Source: Methylococcaceae bacterium (lineage in GTDB: Bacteria > Pseudomonadota > Gammaproteobacteria > Methylococcales > Methylomonadaceae). Taken from it: DNA of 64,000 nucleotides. The notes beneath the pieces were generated by a model. That model searched no databases and was not told where the DNA came from. It saw only the letters and a program-made list of their open reading frames with translations. Location of the stretch: positions 1-64,000 of the forward strand of contig JAUYBL010000036.1 in assembly GCA_030693065.1 (NCBI GenBank). The letters are read 5' to 3'. The translations under genes and the position numbers were made by a program. Each line of letters opens with the position of its first letter. The first letter of the stretch is position 1. Of the stretch, positions 37,101 to 46,008 are shown piece after piece.

Positions 37101-40100
37101 GGCCAGAGGTACTGATTTTTGCAGCTCCTATCTTAGTGTGTTGGTGGTTTGCTCCAGTCATTGCTTGGTGGATTAGCCAACCACTGGTTAGCCGGGAAAC
37201 AAAACTGAGCGCAGAGCAGGTTTTTTTCTTACGCAAAATTACGCGTAGAACATGGGGCTACTTTGAAACTTTTGTCGGTCCGCAAGATCATTGGCTGCCA
37301 CCTGATAATTATCAGGAATACCGAAATGTCGGCGTTGCCCATCGTACCTCGCCGACCAATATGGGCCTTGCATTGCTTGCGAATCTGTCCGCTTACGACT
37401 TTGGTTACTTGTCGGCCGGTGGTTTGATAGAGCGTTCCAAGAACACACTAGGCACGATGGCGCTATTGGAAAAATTCCATGGTCATTTATACAATTGGTA
37501 CGACACCCATTCGCTACAACCCTTACTGCCGGTATACGTATCGACTGTAGACAGCGGCAACCTAGCCGGGCATTTGTTAACCTTACGGCCTGGCTTGCTT
37601 GAAATTCCAAACCAACCGGTCCTGGGCGCACGCTGCTTTGAAGGTCTATTCGATACCTTCGGGATTTTAGTTGACGCCACCGGTGGCGCTACACCTAGCC
37701 AATTAAAGCAATTTCAGCTCGATCTTAAATTCGCCTGCACGTCTTTTCCGCCGACACTGTTGGCCGCTTATCTCTGTTTGGACGGGCTGACAAGCCGCGC
37801 AGAAGAATTTGCAGACAGCCTCAATGCCGTTACCGAAAGCGATTTTGATGGCTGGGGACTGACGTTGGCCCGACAATGCCGCGCCCACTTAGATGAGTTA
37901 TTGTTTCTAATACCCTGGGTTGAATTGTCCGCGACGCCAACTCGATTTGGTAATCTCCCTGGTATCGATAAGATTCCAACGCTTAACGAACTTTCTGGGC
38001 TTTATGAACAGGTTTTACCTGCTATCGAACAAGCAGTGACCGAACCCAGTACCGCCGAAGAGCAACTTTGGTTAGGACAGTTGCGTCGGCTTATTCAGGA
38101 AGCCAGTCGCCGCGCCATCGAACGGGTTAATGAGATAGAAGCCCTGGTCGCACAGACAAGCAATCTTGCTCGTATGGACTATGACTTTTTATTTGATAAG
38201 CCGCGTCGCTTGCTTGCCATTGGCTACAACGTCGGCGAGCGGCAACGGGATACGGGTTTTTACGATTTATTGGCATCGGAAGCCAGATTATGCAGTTTTG
38301 TGGCGATAGCTCAGGAACAGATACCTCAAGAAAGCTGGTTTGCGTTGGGTCGTTTACTGGTAACCACGGATAACGAGACCACGCTGCTGTCGTGGAGCGG
38401 TTCTATGTTCGAATACCTGATGCCGCTGTTGGTTATGCCCACTTATGAAAATACCCTGATCGATCAAACGCAACGCGCGGTGATTAAGAGCCAAATTAAC
38501 TATGGCAAACAACGCGGCGTGCCCTGGGGTATATCTGAATCAGGCTTTAACACTGTCGATGTGCATTTTAACTACCAATACCGCGCCTTTGGCGTACCTG
38601 GCTTAGGGCTTAAACGCGGCCTTGCCGAAGATTTGGTCATTGCTCCTTATGCCTCAGCACTGGCCTTAATGGTCGCCCCTGAAGCCGCGTGTCTAAATCT
38701 ACAGCGACTCGCCGCTGAAGGCATAGTCGGCAAATACGGTTTCTACGAAGCGGTCGATTACACACCATCGCGACAACGACGAGGAGATTCGAAAGCCGTC
38801 ATTCAATCCTTTATGGCTCATCATCAAGGTATGAGCCTGTTATCGTTGGCGTATTTATTACTGGATCGCCCAATGCAACGGCGCTTTGTGTCTAATCCAT
38901 TATTTCAAGCAACGTTGTTATTACTGCAGGAGAAAATCCCCAAGGCCTCCGCGTTCTATGCCCAAACCACCGAAGTGTCGGATGTGTTGACGGCCGCCAG
39001 CGAACCCCAAATACCGTTGCGCGTGATCACCAACCCGAACACGCCGCTACCGGAAGTGCAGTTGCTGTCCAACGGCAGGTACCATGTCATGGTCACTAAT
39101 GCCGGCGGCGGCTACAGTCGCTGGAAAGACCTTGCAGTAACACGCTGGCGCGAAGATAGCACCACCGACCATTGGGGTACGTTTTGTTATATCCGCGACC
39201 TGACCACCGGTGCATTTTGGTCAACCGCACATCAACCGACGCTGAAACGCTCGCAACATTACGAAGCGATTTTCTCGGAAGGTAGAGCAGAATTTCGTCG
39301 CCGCGATCATGATTTTGACACCCATATCGACATCGTCGTATCGCCGGAAGATGATATTGAATTGCGTCGACTGCGCATCACCAACCGCGCGCGCACCCGC
39401 AGAACTATTGAGGTAACCAGCTATTCTGAAGTGGTGATTGCCTCGCCCGCCTCCGATGCGCTACATCCGGCGTTTAGCAATCTGTTCGTACAAACCGAAA
39501 TCGTCGATGAACGTCAGGCGATTTTATGCTCTCGCCGTCCGCGCGCCACTAATGAACAAACACCGTGGATGTTTCATTTGTTGGCCGTTCATGAAACCGA
39601 ATCTATCGGGGTATCCTATGAAACTGACCGGGCGCAATTTATCGGTCGCGGCAATGACCTGTCTGCGCCTGCCGCCATGGTCAATGCAGGCAAACTGTCC
39701 GGCAGCAAAGGCGCGGTGCTGGATCCCATCGTGGCGATTCGCCATCGCATCCCGTTAGCACCGGAAGCCTCGGTGACCATCGATATGGTGATGGGCATGG
39801 CCGATACGCGTGCAGCCAGTCTGGAGCTGATCGAAAAATATCATGATCGACGACTTGCAGATCGCGTGTTCGATCTGGCCTGGACCCATGGCCAAGTGGT
39901 GTTGAGACAGCTTAATGCCTCAGAGGCCGAAGCGCAGCTTTACGGTCGCCTCGCCAATTCGGTGATCTACGCCCATTACTTAATGCGTGCCGACAGCAGC
40001 GTAATAAGCAGTAATCGTCGTGGGCAATCCGGTTTATGGGCGCACGCAATATCCGGCGACTTGCCGATCGTACTGCTGCAAATTAAGAATTCGAGCAATA

Positions 40101-42895
40101 TCGATCTAGTCCGGCAGTTGGTAAAAGCCCACGCCTATTGGCGCTTAAAAGGGCTGGTAGTCGATTTGGTGATTTGGAACGAAGATCGTGATGTTTACCG
40201 GCAAGTGCTGCAGGAACAAATCATGGGCCTGATCGCTTCCGGCGTTGAAGCCAATTTAATCGATCGCCCTGGGGGTATCTTTGTGCGCCATGCCGACCAA
40301 ATATCCGGAGAAGATCGCATTTTGATCCAATCAGTCGCTCGCGCCATCATCAAAGACAGTCGCGGCACGCTGGCAGAACAAATCAATCGCCGCGACCCGA
40401 TGGAAGTCAGAGTACCGCGCTTCAAGCCGACCCGCAGCCATCTACCTACTCCCTTGGTTTCTAGCGAATTACCGCGCGGTGACTTGATTCTATTTAACGG
40501 CTTGGGAGGCTTTACCGCCGATGGCCGCGAATACGTTATCACCCCGGCACCCGGCCACAAAACACCGGCACCTTGGGTAAACGTATTAGCTAATCCGCAC
40601 TTTGGCAGCATCATTTCCGAGAGCGGCCAATCTTACACTTGGGGTGAAAACGCCCATGAATTCCGCCTCACTCCATGGCACAACGATCCGGTCAGCGATG
40701 CCAGCGGCGAAGCACTTTATATTCGTGATGAAGAAAGCGGTCATCTTTGGTCGCCGACACCATTGCCCTGCCCCGGCACCGGCGGTTACATCAGTCGGCA
40801 TGGCTTCGGTTACAGCGTATTTGAGCATAACGAAGACGGCATCCACTCGGAACTCACGGTTTACGTGGCTATCGACGCATCGGTCAAATTCTCGGTACTT
40901 AAAGTCCGTAATCAATCAAACCGGAATCGTAAACTCTCAGCAACCGGCTATGTGGAATGGGTACTGGGCGATTTACGGCCAAAAACCACACCCTACGTGG
41001 TTACCGATTGCCCCGTGCCTGGCGGTGCATTATTCGCCTCAAACCCTTACAACACGGAGTTTGCCGACCGCGTGGCATTTTTTGATGTCGACGATATCAC
41101 CCGCACCAAATGCGGCGACCGTACCGAATTTATCGGCCGTAACGGCACTCTGAGCAGACCGGCCGCGATGAATCGTTCCTATCTTTCCGGCAATGTCGGT
41201 GCAGCTTTAGATCCATGCGCTGCGTTACAGGTGGCGTTTGATCTGGGTTCAGGCCAGGAACGAGAGGTTATCTTCAAGTTGGGCTTGGGCCGAGATATTA
41301 ACGATGCCAACATCTTGGTACAGCGTTTCCGTGGATCGGATGCCGCGCTAGATTCACTAAGACTGGCACAGCAATATTGGTCGAAAACCTTGGGAGCGGT
41401 TCAGGTAGAAACGCCCGACGAAAGTATCAATACACTATGCAACGGCTGGCTGTTGTACCAAACGCTATCCTGCCGTGTCTGGGGACGTAGTGGATATTAT
41501 CAATCCGGTGGCGCTTTTGGCTTTCGCGATCAATTGCAGGACGTCATGGCGCTGGTCCATGCCGAACCGCATCGAGTTCGCGAGCAATTATTATTAGCCG
41601 CCAGTCACCAATTTACCGAGGGCGATGTCCAGCATTGGTGGCATCCGCCGTCAGATCGCGGGGTAAGAACGCATTGCTCGGATGATTATCTGTGGTTACC
41701 GTTAGTGACCTGCCGATACATTCTGACCACGGGCGACTTTACGGTATTAGACGAACAGACCTCTTTTATAGAAGGGCGCCCCGTCAATGCCGAGGAAGAT
41801 TCTTACTATGACCTGCCCCGTCGGTCAGAAGAAGTTGCCAGCCTTTACCAGCATTGTGTTCGTGCCATTCTCAACGGCCTTAACTTTGGTGAACACGGTC
41901 TACCGCTAATGGGCACCGGTGACTGGAACGACGGTATGAACTTAGTGGGCATGGGCGGTAAAGGCGAGAGTATCTGGCTGGGATTTTTCCTTTGTGAAGT
42001 GCTCAGTCAATTTGCCGAACTTGCACGATTACGTGGCGATAATGACTTTTCTGAACGCTGCCACGCTGAGCGTTATCAGCTGAGTAATAATCTTGAGCAA
42101 CATGGTTGGGATGGCGACTGGTATCGCCGGGCCTATTTTGATGACGGCACGCCGCTGGGCTCGAAGACTAATCAAGAATGCCAAATTGATTCGATTGCCC
42201 AAAGCTGGTCGGTACTCTCCGGGGTGGGTTCGGCTGAGCGCACCGCCAAAGCCATGCAATCGCTGAACACCCATCTGGTCCGACGCGACCATGGCTTGGT
42301 GCAGTTGCTCGACCCGCCTTTTAATACCTCAAGCCTAGATCCCGGCTATATCAAAGGCTATGTGCCGGGCGTCCGGGAAAATGGCGGTCAATATACTCAC
42401 GCTGCGATTTGGGCCACCATGGCCTTTGCCCGCCAGGGCGACAATGCCAAAGCCTGGGAATTGATGACCATGATCAACCCGGTCAACCACGGCAAATCAC
42501 CGGAAAGTATCGCCATCTACAAAGTGGAACCTTATGTGGTCGCGGCCGATGTTTACGCCGTTGCTCCACATACCGGCCGCGGCGGCTGGACGTGGTACAC
42601 CGGCTCAGCCGGTTGGATGTACCGGCTTATCACTGAATCGCTACTGGGGATTAATCGCGAGAGCGACACCTTACGAATCGAACCGTGCTTACCTGAACAT
42701 TGGCCGAATTTCAAAATGCGTTATCGCTTTAAAGACACGACTTACCATATCGCCGTCTCGCAAACGACCGGCGAACGAAGTGGCTCAAGCGTGATACTGG
42801 ATGGCGCGGAACAGCATAACGGTAAAATTCCGTTGGTCGATGATCGTGTGGAGCATCATGTCGAGGTGAACATTGTTGTAACAATTCAGCATTAG
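34175..42895 (+). CDS. ndvB: Cyclic beta-1,2-glucan synthase (NdvB/ChvB family)
   Basis: Giant inner-membrane enzyme (2906 residues) that makes, elongates and cyclises beta-1,2-glucan, an osmoregulated periplasmic glucan. The N-terminus is family-like (AELFSADQMERHGRTLA). TM helices lie at about 419-445 and 455-475. The GT84 domain has TLDTDTQLPRD (Asp642/Asp644) and QHRWIRGDWQ (about 788). More TM helices lie at about 830-865 and 955-1005. A glycoamylase-like domain (about 1290-1580) has WGISESGFN and FMAHHQGMSLLSLAYLL. Two GH94-related regions follow (about 1600-2100 and 2100-2880), the last with GTGDWNDGMNLVG (catalytic Asp near 2584), which trims chain length by phosphorolysis. The length is usual for NdvB (about 2800-2900). 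It stands alone. Confidence 0.95.
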   Translation: MKANSNTHFGSLFEWTAKFFKSGASPNQAIEEAPLRAELFSADQMERHGRTLANSHQLSKHSAPDQLLSRLSDNEDVLVDCSRLLTATVSASGRLAPAGEWLLDNFYLIDEQIRTAKRHLPKGYSRELPRLLNGPSAGLPRVYDIALEAIAHGDGRIDPEILSRFVAAYQTDTPLKLGELWAIPIMLRLALIENLRRIAARITAGKIDQDLADSWANQMIEVAEKDPKSLILVISDMARSNPPMTTAFVSEFARRLQGQSSALGLPLTWIEQLLAESHLTIERLVQIENQQQAADQVSIGNSIGSLRFLGAMDWRDFVEAMSIVEQTLSEDPAGAYATMDFATRDQYRHVVENIARSTRQSESDIARLAVKLAQESTADKGDNDRTRHVGFYLIDKGLPQLEKAADVHLSLLVDLKRIICRFPLFFFLGAITVLTASFTGLLVLKGYDDGLRDWRLGLLAIIATIGTSQLAVALVNWLATLLTTPHTLPRLDFSDGIPAQAGTMVVIPTLLTSIQNIEDLTEALEVRFLANRDANLHFGLLTDFLDAQTETIPSDDSLLLLAKTRIDELNAKYPGVTQDTFFLFHRPRRWNPRDKIWMGYERKRGKLANLNSLLRDGGAEGFSLIVGNTKNLLKIKYVITLDTDTQLPRDSARQFVGTMAHPLNRACYDESKHRVTEGYGILQPRVSVSLSGSSPSRYALLYGGEPGIDPYTRAVSDVYQDVFHEGSFIGKGIYDVDAFEHALSHRLPENRILSHDLLEGCYARAGLISDVQLYEEYPTRYSADVSRQHRWIRGDWQLLGWLLPSVPGLTHRQNNPLSALSRWKLFDNLRRSLTSSALTALLLAGWLGWPSAWCWTAAVLAIVLIPSLSSAILDLFRKPTELLLRQHLTAEIRSLGGRLAQAILTLSFLPFEASISLDAIIRSVWRMLISRKRLLEWNPSSEVNLNSRNDLVSAYRLMWISPIIAMIVGGVLAITRPEVLIFAAPILVCWWFAPVIAWWISQPLVSRETKLSAEQVFFLRKITRRTWGYFETFVGPQDHWLPPDNYQEYRNVGVAHRTSPTNMGLALLANLSAYDFGYLSAGGLIERSKNTLGTMALLEKFHGHLYNWYDTHSLQPLLPVYVSTVDSGNLAGHLLTLRPGLLEIPNQPVLGARCFEGLFDTFGILVDATGGATPSQLKQFQLDLKFACTSFPPTLLAAYLCLDGLTSRAEEFADSLNAVTESDFDGWGLTLARQCRAHLDELLFLIPWVELSATPTRFGNLPGIDKIPTLNELSGLYEQVLPAIEQAVTEPSTAEEQLWLGQLRRLIQEASRRAIERVNEIEALVAQTSNLARMDYDFLFDKPRRLLAIGYNVGERQRDTGFYDLLASEARLCSFVAIAQEQIPQESWFALGRLLVTTDNETTLLSWSGSMFEYLMPLLVMPTYENTLIDQTQRAVIKSQINYGKQRGVPWGISESGFNTVDVHFNYQYRAFGVPGLGLKRGLAEDLVIAPYASALALMVAPEAACLNLQRLAAEGIVGKYGFYEAVDYTPSRQRRGDSKAVIQSFMAHHQGMSLLSLAYLLLDRPMQRRFVSNPLFQATLLLLQEKIPKASAFYAQTTEVSDVLTAASEPQIPLRVITNPNTPLPEVQLLSNGRYHVMVTNAGGGYSRWKDLAVTRWREDSTTDHWGTFCYIRDLTTGAFWSTAHQPTLKRSQHYEAIFSEGRAEFRRRDHDFDTHIDIVVSPEDDIELRRLRITNRARTRRTIEVTSYSEVVIASPASDALHPAFSNLFVQTEIVDERQAILCSRRPRATNEQTPWMFHLLAVHETESIGVSYETDRAQFIGRGNDLSAPAAMVNAGKLSGSKGAVLDPIVAIRHRIPLAPEASVTIDMVMGMADTRAASLELIEKYHDRRLADRVFDLAWTHGQVVLRQLNASEAEAQLYGRLANSVIYAHYLMRADSSVISSNRRGQSGLWAHAISGDLPIVLLQIKNSSNIDLVRQLVKAHAYWRLKGLVVDLVIWNEDRDVYRQVLQEQIMGLIASGVEANLIDRPGGIFVRHADQISGEDRILIQSVARAIIKDSRGTLAEQINRRDPMEVRVPRFKPTRSHLPTPLVSSELPRGDLILFNGLGGFTADGREYVITPAPGHKTPAPWVNVLANPHFGSIISESGQSYTWGENAHEFRLTPWHNDPVSDASGEALYIRDEESGHLWSPTPLPCPGTGGYISRHGFGYSVFEHNEDGIHSELTVYVAIDASVKFSVLKVRNQSNRNRKLSATGYVEWVLGDLRPKTTPYVVTDCPVPGGALFASNPYNTEFADRVAFFDVDDITRTKCGDRTEFIGRNGTLSRPAAMNRSYLSGNVGAALDPCAALQVAFDLGSGQEREVIFKLGLGRDINDANILVQRFRGSDAALDSLRLAQQYWSKTLGAVQVETPDESINTLCNGWLLYQTLSCRVWGRSGYYQSGGAFGFRDQLQDVMALVHAEPHRVREQLLLAASHQFTEGDVQHWWHPPSDRGVRTHCSDDYLWLPLVTCRYILTTGDFTVLDEQTSFIEGRPVNAEEDSYYDLPRRSEEVASLYQHCVRAILNGLNFGEHGLPLMGTGDWNDGMNLVGMGGKGESIWLGFFLCEVLSQFAELARLRGDNDFSERCHAERYQLSNNLEQHGWDGDWYRRAYFDDGTPLGSKTNQECQIDSIAQSWSVLSGVGSAERTAKAMQSLNTHLVRRDHGLVQLLDPPFNTSSLDPGYIKGYVPGVRENGGQYTHAAIWATMAFARQGDNAKAWELMTMINPVNHGKSPESIAIYKVEPYVVAADVYAVAPHTGRGGWTWYTGSAGWMYRLITESLLGINRESDTLRIEPCLPEHWPNFKMRYRFKDTTYHIAVSQTTGERSGSSVILDGAEQHNGKIPLVDDRVEHHVEVNIVVTIQH

Positions 42896-43002
42896 GAATT
42901 TTCTGTGGGAGCAACGCCTATGTCACGACCGGCGAAGCGCAGGGTTATTCGAGGTTTAAACCAAGTAGCAGCTGATTTTGTTCGCCAAGTGGTATGTTTA
43001 GC

Positions 43003-44685
43003 TCATTGAATAAGATAAGGAAGCACAAATCGAATGCCGGTTCCATCCTGTCGAATCAAATTCCGCAGACCTAATGCTTTGAATCTGGATTCTTTATGCA
43101 GACTCTTTTTATAGTTATCCTCGGTGCTTGAGGCCTCTTTGTCGTGAATACTAAAGTCCCCGTCGGCTAAGGTTTTTAACCGTTGGGCAAAGCTACGACT
43201 TATTTCGAATCGCTCTGTTTTGCCCTTCACAACACCTAAGGCAGTATCAAAGCCTTGTCGACCGACAAAGACCGCGACCCCGTTTTCTTTACAATCCGGG
43301 TCATCACTTGCAACCGCAAACGAAAATAGATCATCGGCAAAGAAAACGGTTTCGGGCCTGATTGATAAGCGAAACAAACGATCCCGGCGATTTTCCATTG
43401 CCAACTCGCTGTTGCCCAAGTAGCGCGCTAGTTCCATCAGCTCAAACCGAATAGGCGATTGTTCGTCCACTTCAAGCCAACCATGCGGATGCAAAACGAC
43501 ATTCGATTCGAGTGAAGCAAATTCAAAACCACGTAAATGAGCTGCCAAGGCTAATACAAGCGCCAATTGACGCGGGCTTAATGGCAATTCCAATGGCTTT
43601 TCCTTGCCCAGCACTCCTGCATACAGCGGCTTGCCGGAATCGATAGGTAAGGTAATCCCGTATTTTTCTTTATCCGATAAATAACCGGCAACAAAACTGT
43701 CCGGCAGCGCCGATAACGCGCTAACTAACGCAGTACGATCCCCGCCAAACTCGTCATGCAACGCGTTGATATAAGGTCTTTTATCGTCTGTGGTTTCGCC
43801 GTGTTTGATGTTGGCAAGTGAAAACCAAGTTAAACGCTCGTCTGATTTAATTTTTTGTTGCAAAAACAGATAACCCTCCAGCGTTAACTCAACCTGAAAA
43901 ATATCCAGATAATATTCGGTCAACGCGTGATTTGGGGCGGTGCCTTGCACTTGCCGATATGGCTTTAAACTGCGCCAAGGCTTAAACGTGTAATGCGATT
44001 CAAACACCAAGCCCGCTTCTTCGCGAAGTTCCCGTTTTAAGGTTTCAGGTAAAGCTCTTTTGATTAACTCGGAATGTGCTGATTGCAGCGCTTTAAGAAC
44101 GACTTTTTTATCGGTGATTGGCAGATCGTTCTGATTAGCCCGACCACCAATCAAACCGTAATCGCCCGCTGCTTTTTCAAAACGCTTTTGGGTATCTTCA
44201 CGCTGATAAAACAAAATTCTGCCATCCAGTTTGATAATACCCCAGGCCACATAACAGTAACGAATTGGCTGCGCCTGTTGACTGACCTGGTGTTGAACAC
44301 GCGCCTGCTCCAGACTGCGTAATACATCGCGTTGCTGGTCTTTTTTATCGTTGCCGATACCTTGAGTATTCCAGAAATTGGCCGCGAACAAACGGGAGTC
44401 GGCATCGCTCATTGCCGTCAATATCGACGTTGCCAGCAATTGGGCAGGAAAAGACACAAAACACCATTCGCCTTTTTGCAAATACGTCCTATCCAATACA
44501 GCCAAGGTATCCAGCAGCGTTTCTAGCAAGCCAATGGTATTTTCAGCAATAGCTTGGTCAACCTGTCCACTCAAAACATCAATCAACCCGGAGCGTGGCA
44601 CGCTGTAAAAATCACCTTCTTCTTCGGCGAAACGGGGGAGATGGGGAAGTAGGGATTGGATTAATTGCGCTGACACAAGCTTCAC
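43003..44685 (-). CDS. Large NUDIX-domain protein of unknown role
   Basis: 560 residues. A central NUDIX hydrolase domain starts near IRYCYVAWGIIKLDGRILFYQRED (about 141-165). The NUDIX box is split: GLIGGR at about 178 and TLKRELREEAGL at about 215-226 are separated by ~30 extra residues, where a canonical box has only a few. The REx2EE metal-binding core is intact. The N-terminal ~140 and C-terminal ~280 residues are unrecognised; the last ~40 (YKKSLHKESRFKALGLRNLI) look like a winged-helix tail. The GTG at 44685 is chosen because it overlaps the vapC stop (GTGA), implying translational coupling to the toxin gene. The substrate is unknown. Confidence 0.75.
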   Translation of the reverse strand: MKLVSAQLIQSLLPHLPRFAEEEGDFYSVPRSGLIDVLSGQVDQAIAENTIGLLETLLDTLAVLDRTYLQKGEWCFVSFPAQLLATSILTAMSDADSRLFAANFWNTQGIGNDKKDQQRDVLRSLEQARVQHQVSQQAQPIRYCYVAWGIIKLDGRILFYQREDTQKRFEKAAGDYGLIGGRANQNDLPITDKKVVLKALQSAHSELIKRALPETLKRELREEAGLVFESHYTFKPWRSLKPYRQVQGTAPNHALTEYYLDIFQVELTLEGYLFLQQKIKSDERLTWFSLANIKHGETTDDKRPYINALHDEFGGDRTALVSALSALPDSFVAGYLSDKEKYGITLPIDSGKPLYAGVLGKEKPLELPLSPRQLALVLALAAHLRGFEFASLESNVVLHPHGWLEVDEQSPIRFELMELARYLGNSELAMENRRDRLFRLSIRPETVFFADDLFSFAVASDDPDCKENGVAVFVGRQGFDTALGVVKGKTERFEISRSFAQRLKTLADGDFSIHDKEASSTEDNYKKSLHKESRFKALGLRNLIRQDGTGIRFVLPYLIQ

Positions 44686-45080
44686 CAAATAACGTTCAAA
44701 CCAAATTGGCTGTAGTTATCAAATTGACCGTCTTTAGAAATTAAAATCAAATTGTTTGCGATTGCTTGCCAAATCAACATCCTATCGAAAGGATCTTTAT
44801 GTGCGAGTTTGGGTAATTGATGAAACATTGCCGCTTCTTCGGGCGTTAATGACATTTTTATAAAGCCGATGTCATCAGCAAATTTGAGTAAATCATCAGG
44901 TTTACAGCCCAACGTCAACTTACCCAAATTGAATTTTAAAGAGATTTCCCAAAAAGTAATACTGCTGACGAAAACCTTATTATCGGCGTTTTCCAAAACA
45001 GCAACCGCCTCTTGCCCCAGTTTTTCCGGTTGCCATATTGACCATAAAAAACTGTGGGTATCGAGTAAATAGCTGTTCAT
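44682..45080 (-). CDS. PIN-domain toxin, VapC-like
   Basis: 132-residue PIN ribonuclease. The acidic residues expected for metal binding are visible: Asp in YLLDTHSFLW (about 7), Glu in FWEISLKFNLGKL (about 46), Asp in DPFDRMLIWQA (about 97) and Asp in LISKDGQFDNY (about 116). It starts with an ATGA overlap on the preceding antitoxin gene and ends in an overlap with the NUDIX gene. Type II toxins of this family cleave specific RNAs; the target here is unknown. Confidence 0.88.
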   Translation of the reverse strand: MNSYLLDTHSFLWSIWQPEKLGQEAVAVLENADNKVFVSSITFWEISLKFNLGKLTLGCKPDDLLKFADDIGFIKMSLTPEEAAMFHQLPKLAHKDPFDRMLIWQAIANNLILISKDGQFDNYSQFGLNVIW

Positions 45081-45280
45081 AAATTCAGGAGTTCTTCATC
45101 CGTCATTTTAAAGTCTTCCCCGATGACAAACTCCACTTTGCCTTTTAACAGACCTAACGGCCTTTTTTTAACGGGTTGATTTTTTAAAGACAAAACATAA
45201 TTTAATGTAGCTTCGACTTTGTCTAGCGGCAACGTGTGTATCTCATTTAATACCGCTTGTTCTATTTCGGTTCTGGTCAT
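45077..45280 (-). CDS. DUF2281-like antitoxin of the VapC pair
   Basis: 67 residues: an N-terminal helical part (TEIEQAVLNEIHTLPLDKVEATLNYVLSL) followed by a basic-acidic tail (RPLGLLKGKVEFVIGEDFK). The tail motif GL(L/F)KGK also appears in the protein encoded at 45757-45981. Its stop overlaps the vapC ATG by four bases, the standard layout of type II pairs. It presumably neutralises the PIN toxin and autoregulates the operon. Confidence 0.75.
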   Translation of the reverse strand: MTRTEIEQAVLNEIHTLPLDKVEATLNYVLSLKNQPVKKRPLGLLKGKVEFVIGEDFKMTDEELLNL

Positions 45281-45291
45281 GATTTCAACTC

Positions 45292-45525
45292 CTAATCTTC
45301 TAATAACAAGCTACTAGGCAGCTGCTCAGGACGTTCCAAAGAATCATCTGCTAAACAGCCATAGCTTTGATTGATAAACGCCAACCAGTTTTGTCGTTCC
45401 AGCGTTTCCTTATGCGGCTGAATAATCACCAACAACTCGACATCTTGATTGGCAAATTCACAAGGCAAGGTTAAATGGAGCTGGGAATTGTTTTCTATAT
45501 GAGTGGTGAATTGCAGGATTTTCAT
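45292..45525 (-). CDS. Small antitoxin-like protein
   Basis: 77 residues. The N-terminus KILQFTTHIENNSQLHLTLP resembles that of the neighbour at 45757-45981 (KAIELSADIDQNQQIHLQLP), which suggests two related N-terminal domains. The C-terminal half (RQNWLAFINQSYGCLADDSLERP) differs. It ends 11 bases before the DUF2281-like antitoxin, and its stop region carries that gene's AGGAG. It may be the DNA-binding or second antitoxin component. Its own upstream region begins right after a palindromic repeat. Confidence 0.6.
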   Translation of the reverse strand: MKILQFTTHIENNSQLHLTLPCEFANQDVELLVIIQPHKETLERQNWLAFINQSYGCLADDSLERPEQLPSSLLLED

Positions 45526-45555
45526 GGTGTCACCTCAAAAAAACTTTGTTTTTAT

Positions 45556-45650
45556 GGTTCCCATGCTCTGCGTGGGAACCTTGTGGGGACGCTCCAGCGT
45601 CCCGAATCGCAGAGCGGTTCAAATTGTGATCCCACGCGGAGCGTGGGATC
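45556..45650. repeat. Three-hairpin palindromic repeat (REP-like)
   Basis: Three palindromes in a row: 45556-45580 (GGTTCCCATGCTCTGCGTGGGAACC-type 25-mer), 45586-45603 (GGGACGCTCCAGCGTCCC) and 45628-45650 (GATCCCACGC, GGA, GCGTGGGATC). The GTTCCCACGC/GCGTGGGAAC type is a widespread extragenic repeat. It abuts the truncated vapC remnant three bases away, so its arrival probably removed the toxin's 3' part. Confidence 0.8.
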
Positions 45651-45652
45651 AA

Positions 45653-45760
45653 TCAAAATTCATGCCCACTAGAACTGCACAGCTCTTTAACCGCTTGGGA
45701 AAGTCGCTCTAACTCATCGTTAAGCCAAAGAAAAGTGTGAGTATCAAGCAATAATTTCAC
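45653..45760 (-). pseudogene. Truncated VapC-like PIN toxin remnant
   Basis: From a GTG that overlaps the upstream antitoxin stop (GTGA), 35 codons read VKLLLDTHTFLWLNDELE and then RLSQAVKELCSSSGHEF before a TGA. The start is the classic VapC N-terminus with its first catalytic Asp, but the remaining ~95 residues are gone. The stop lies directly beside the palindromic repeat at 45556-45650. It cannot form a working PIN fold, so the second toxin-antitoxin pair is an orphan antitoxin. Confidence 0.8.
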
Positions 45761-45981
45761 GCCTGCCCCTCTAGCCAAAAACTGTCAGGCAATGCTTCAT
45801 TAAAGTCATCGCGTACCTGTATTTTTCCTTTGAACAAGCCTAAAGTCAGCGGTTTTAATGGCTGTTCAGTTTCTTCATACATCACAATCACTTTGGCCTT
45901 ATGGGCATGAATGGATTTAGGTAATTGCAAATGAATTTGCTGATTTTGGTCAATGTCTGCGGATAACTCGATGGCTTTCAT
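45757..45981 (-). CDS. Orphan antitoxin (DUF2281-like)
   Basis: 74 residues: strand-rich N-terminus KAIELSADIDQNQQIHLQLP and tail LGLFKGKIQVRDDFNEALPD, the GLFKGK motif being shared with the antitoxin at 45077-45280. It is intact, while its cognate toxin gene immediately downstream is truncated. It may now counter related toxins, or act only as a repressor. It begins 27 bases after the receiver-domain gene. Confidence 0.7.
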   Translation of the reverse strand: MKAIELSADIDQNQQIHLQLPKSIHAHKAKVIVMYEETEQPLKPLTLGLFKGKIQVRDDFNEALPDSFWLEGQA

Positions 45982-46008
45982 GATTGATTTCCTTTTAGCT
46001 AATGATTT

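Noticed and set aside
39438-39758. Long secondary frames inside the glucan synthase gene
   Set aside because: They are shadows of a continuous 2906-codon reading frame with consistent family motifs.
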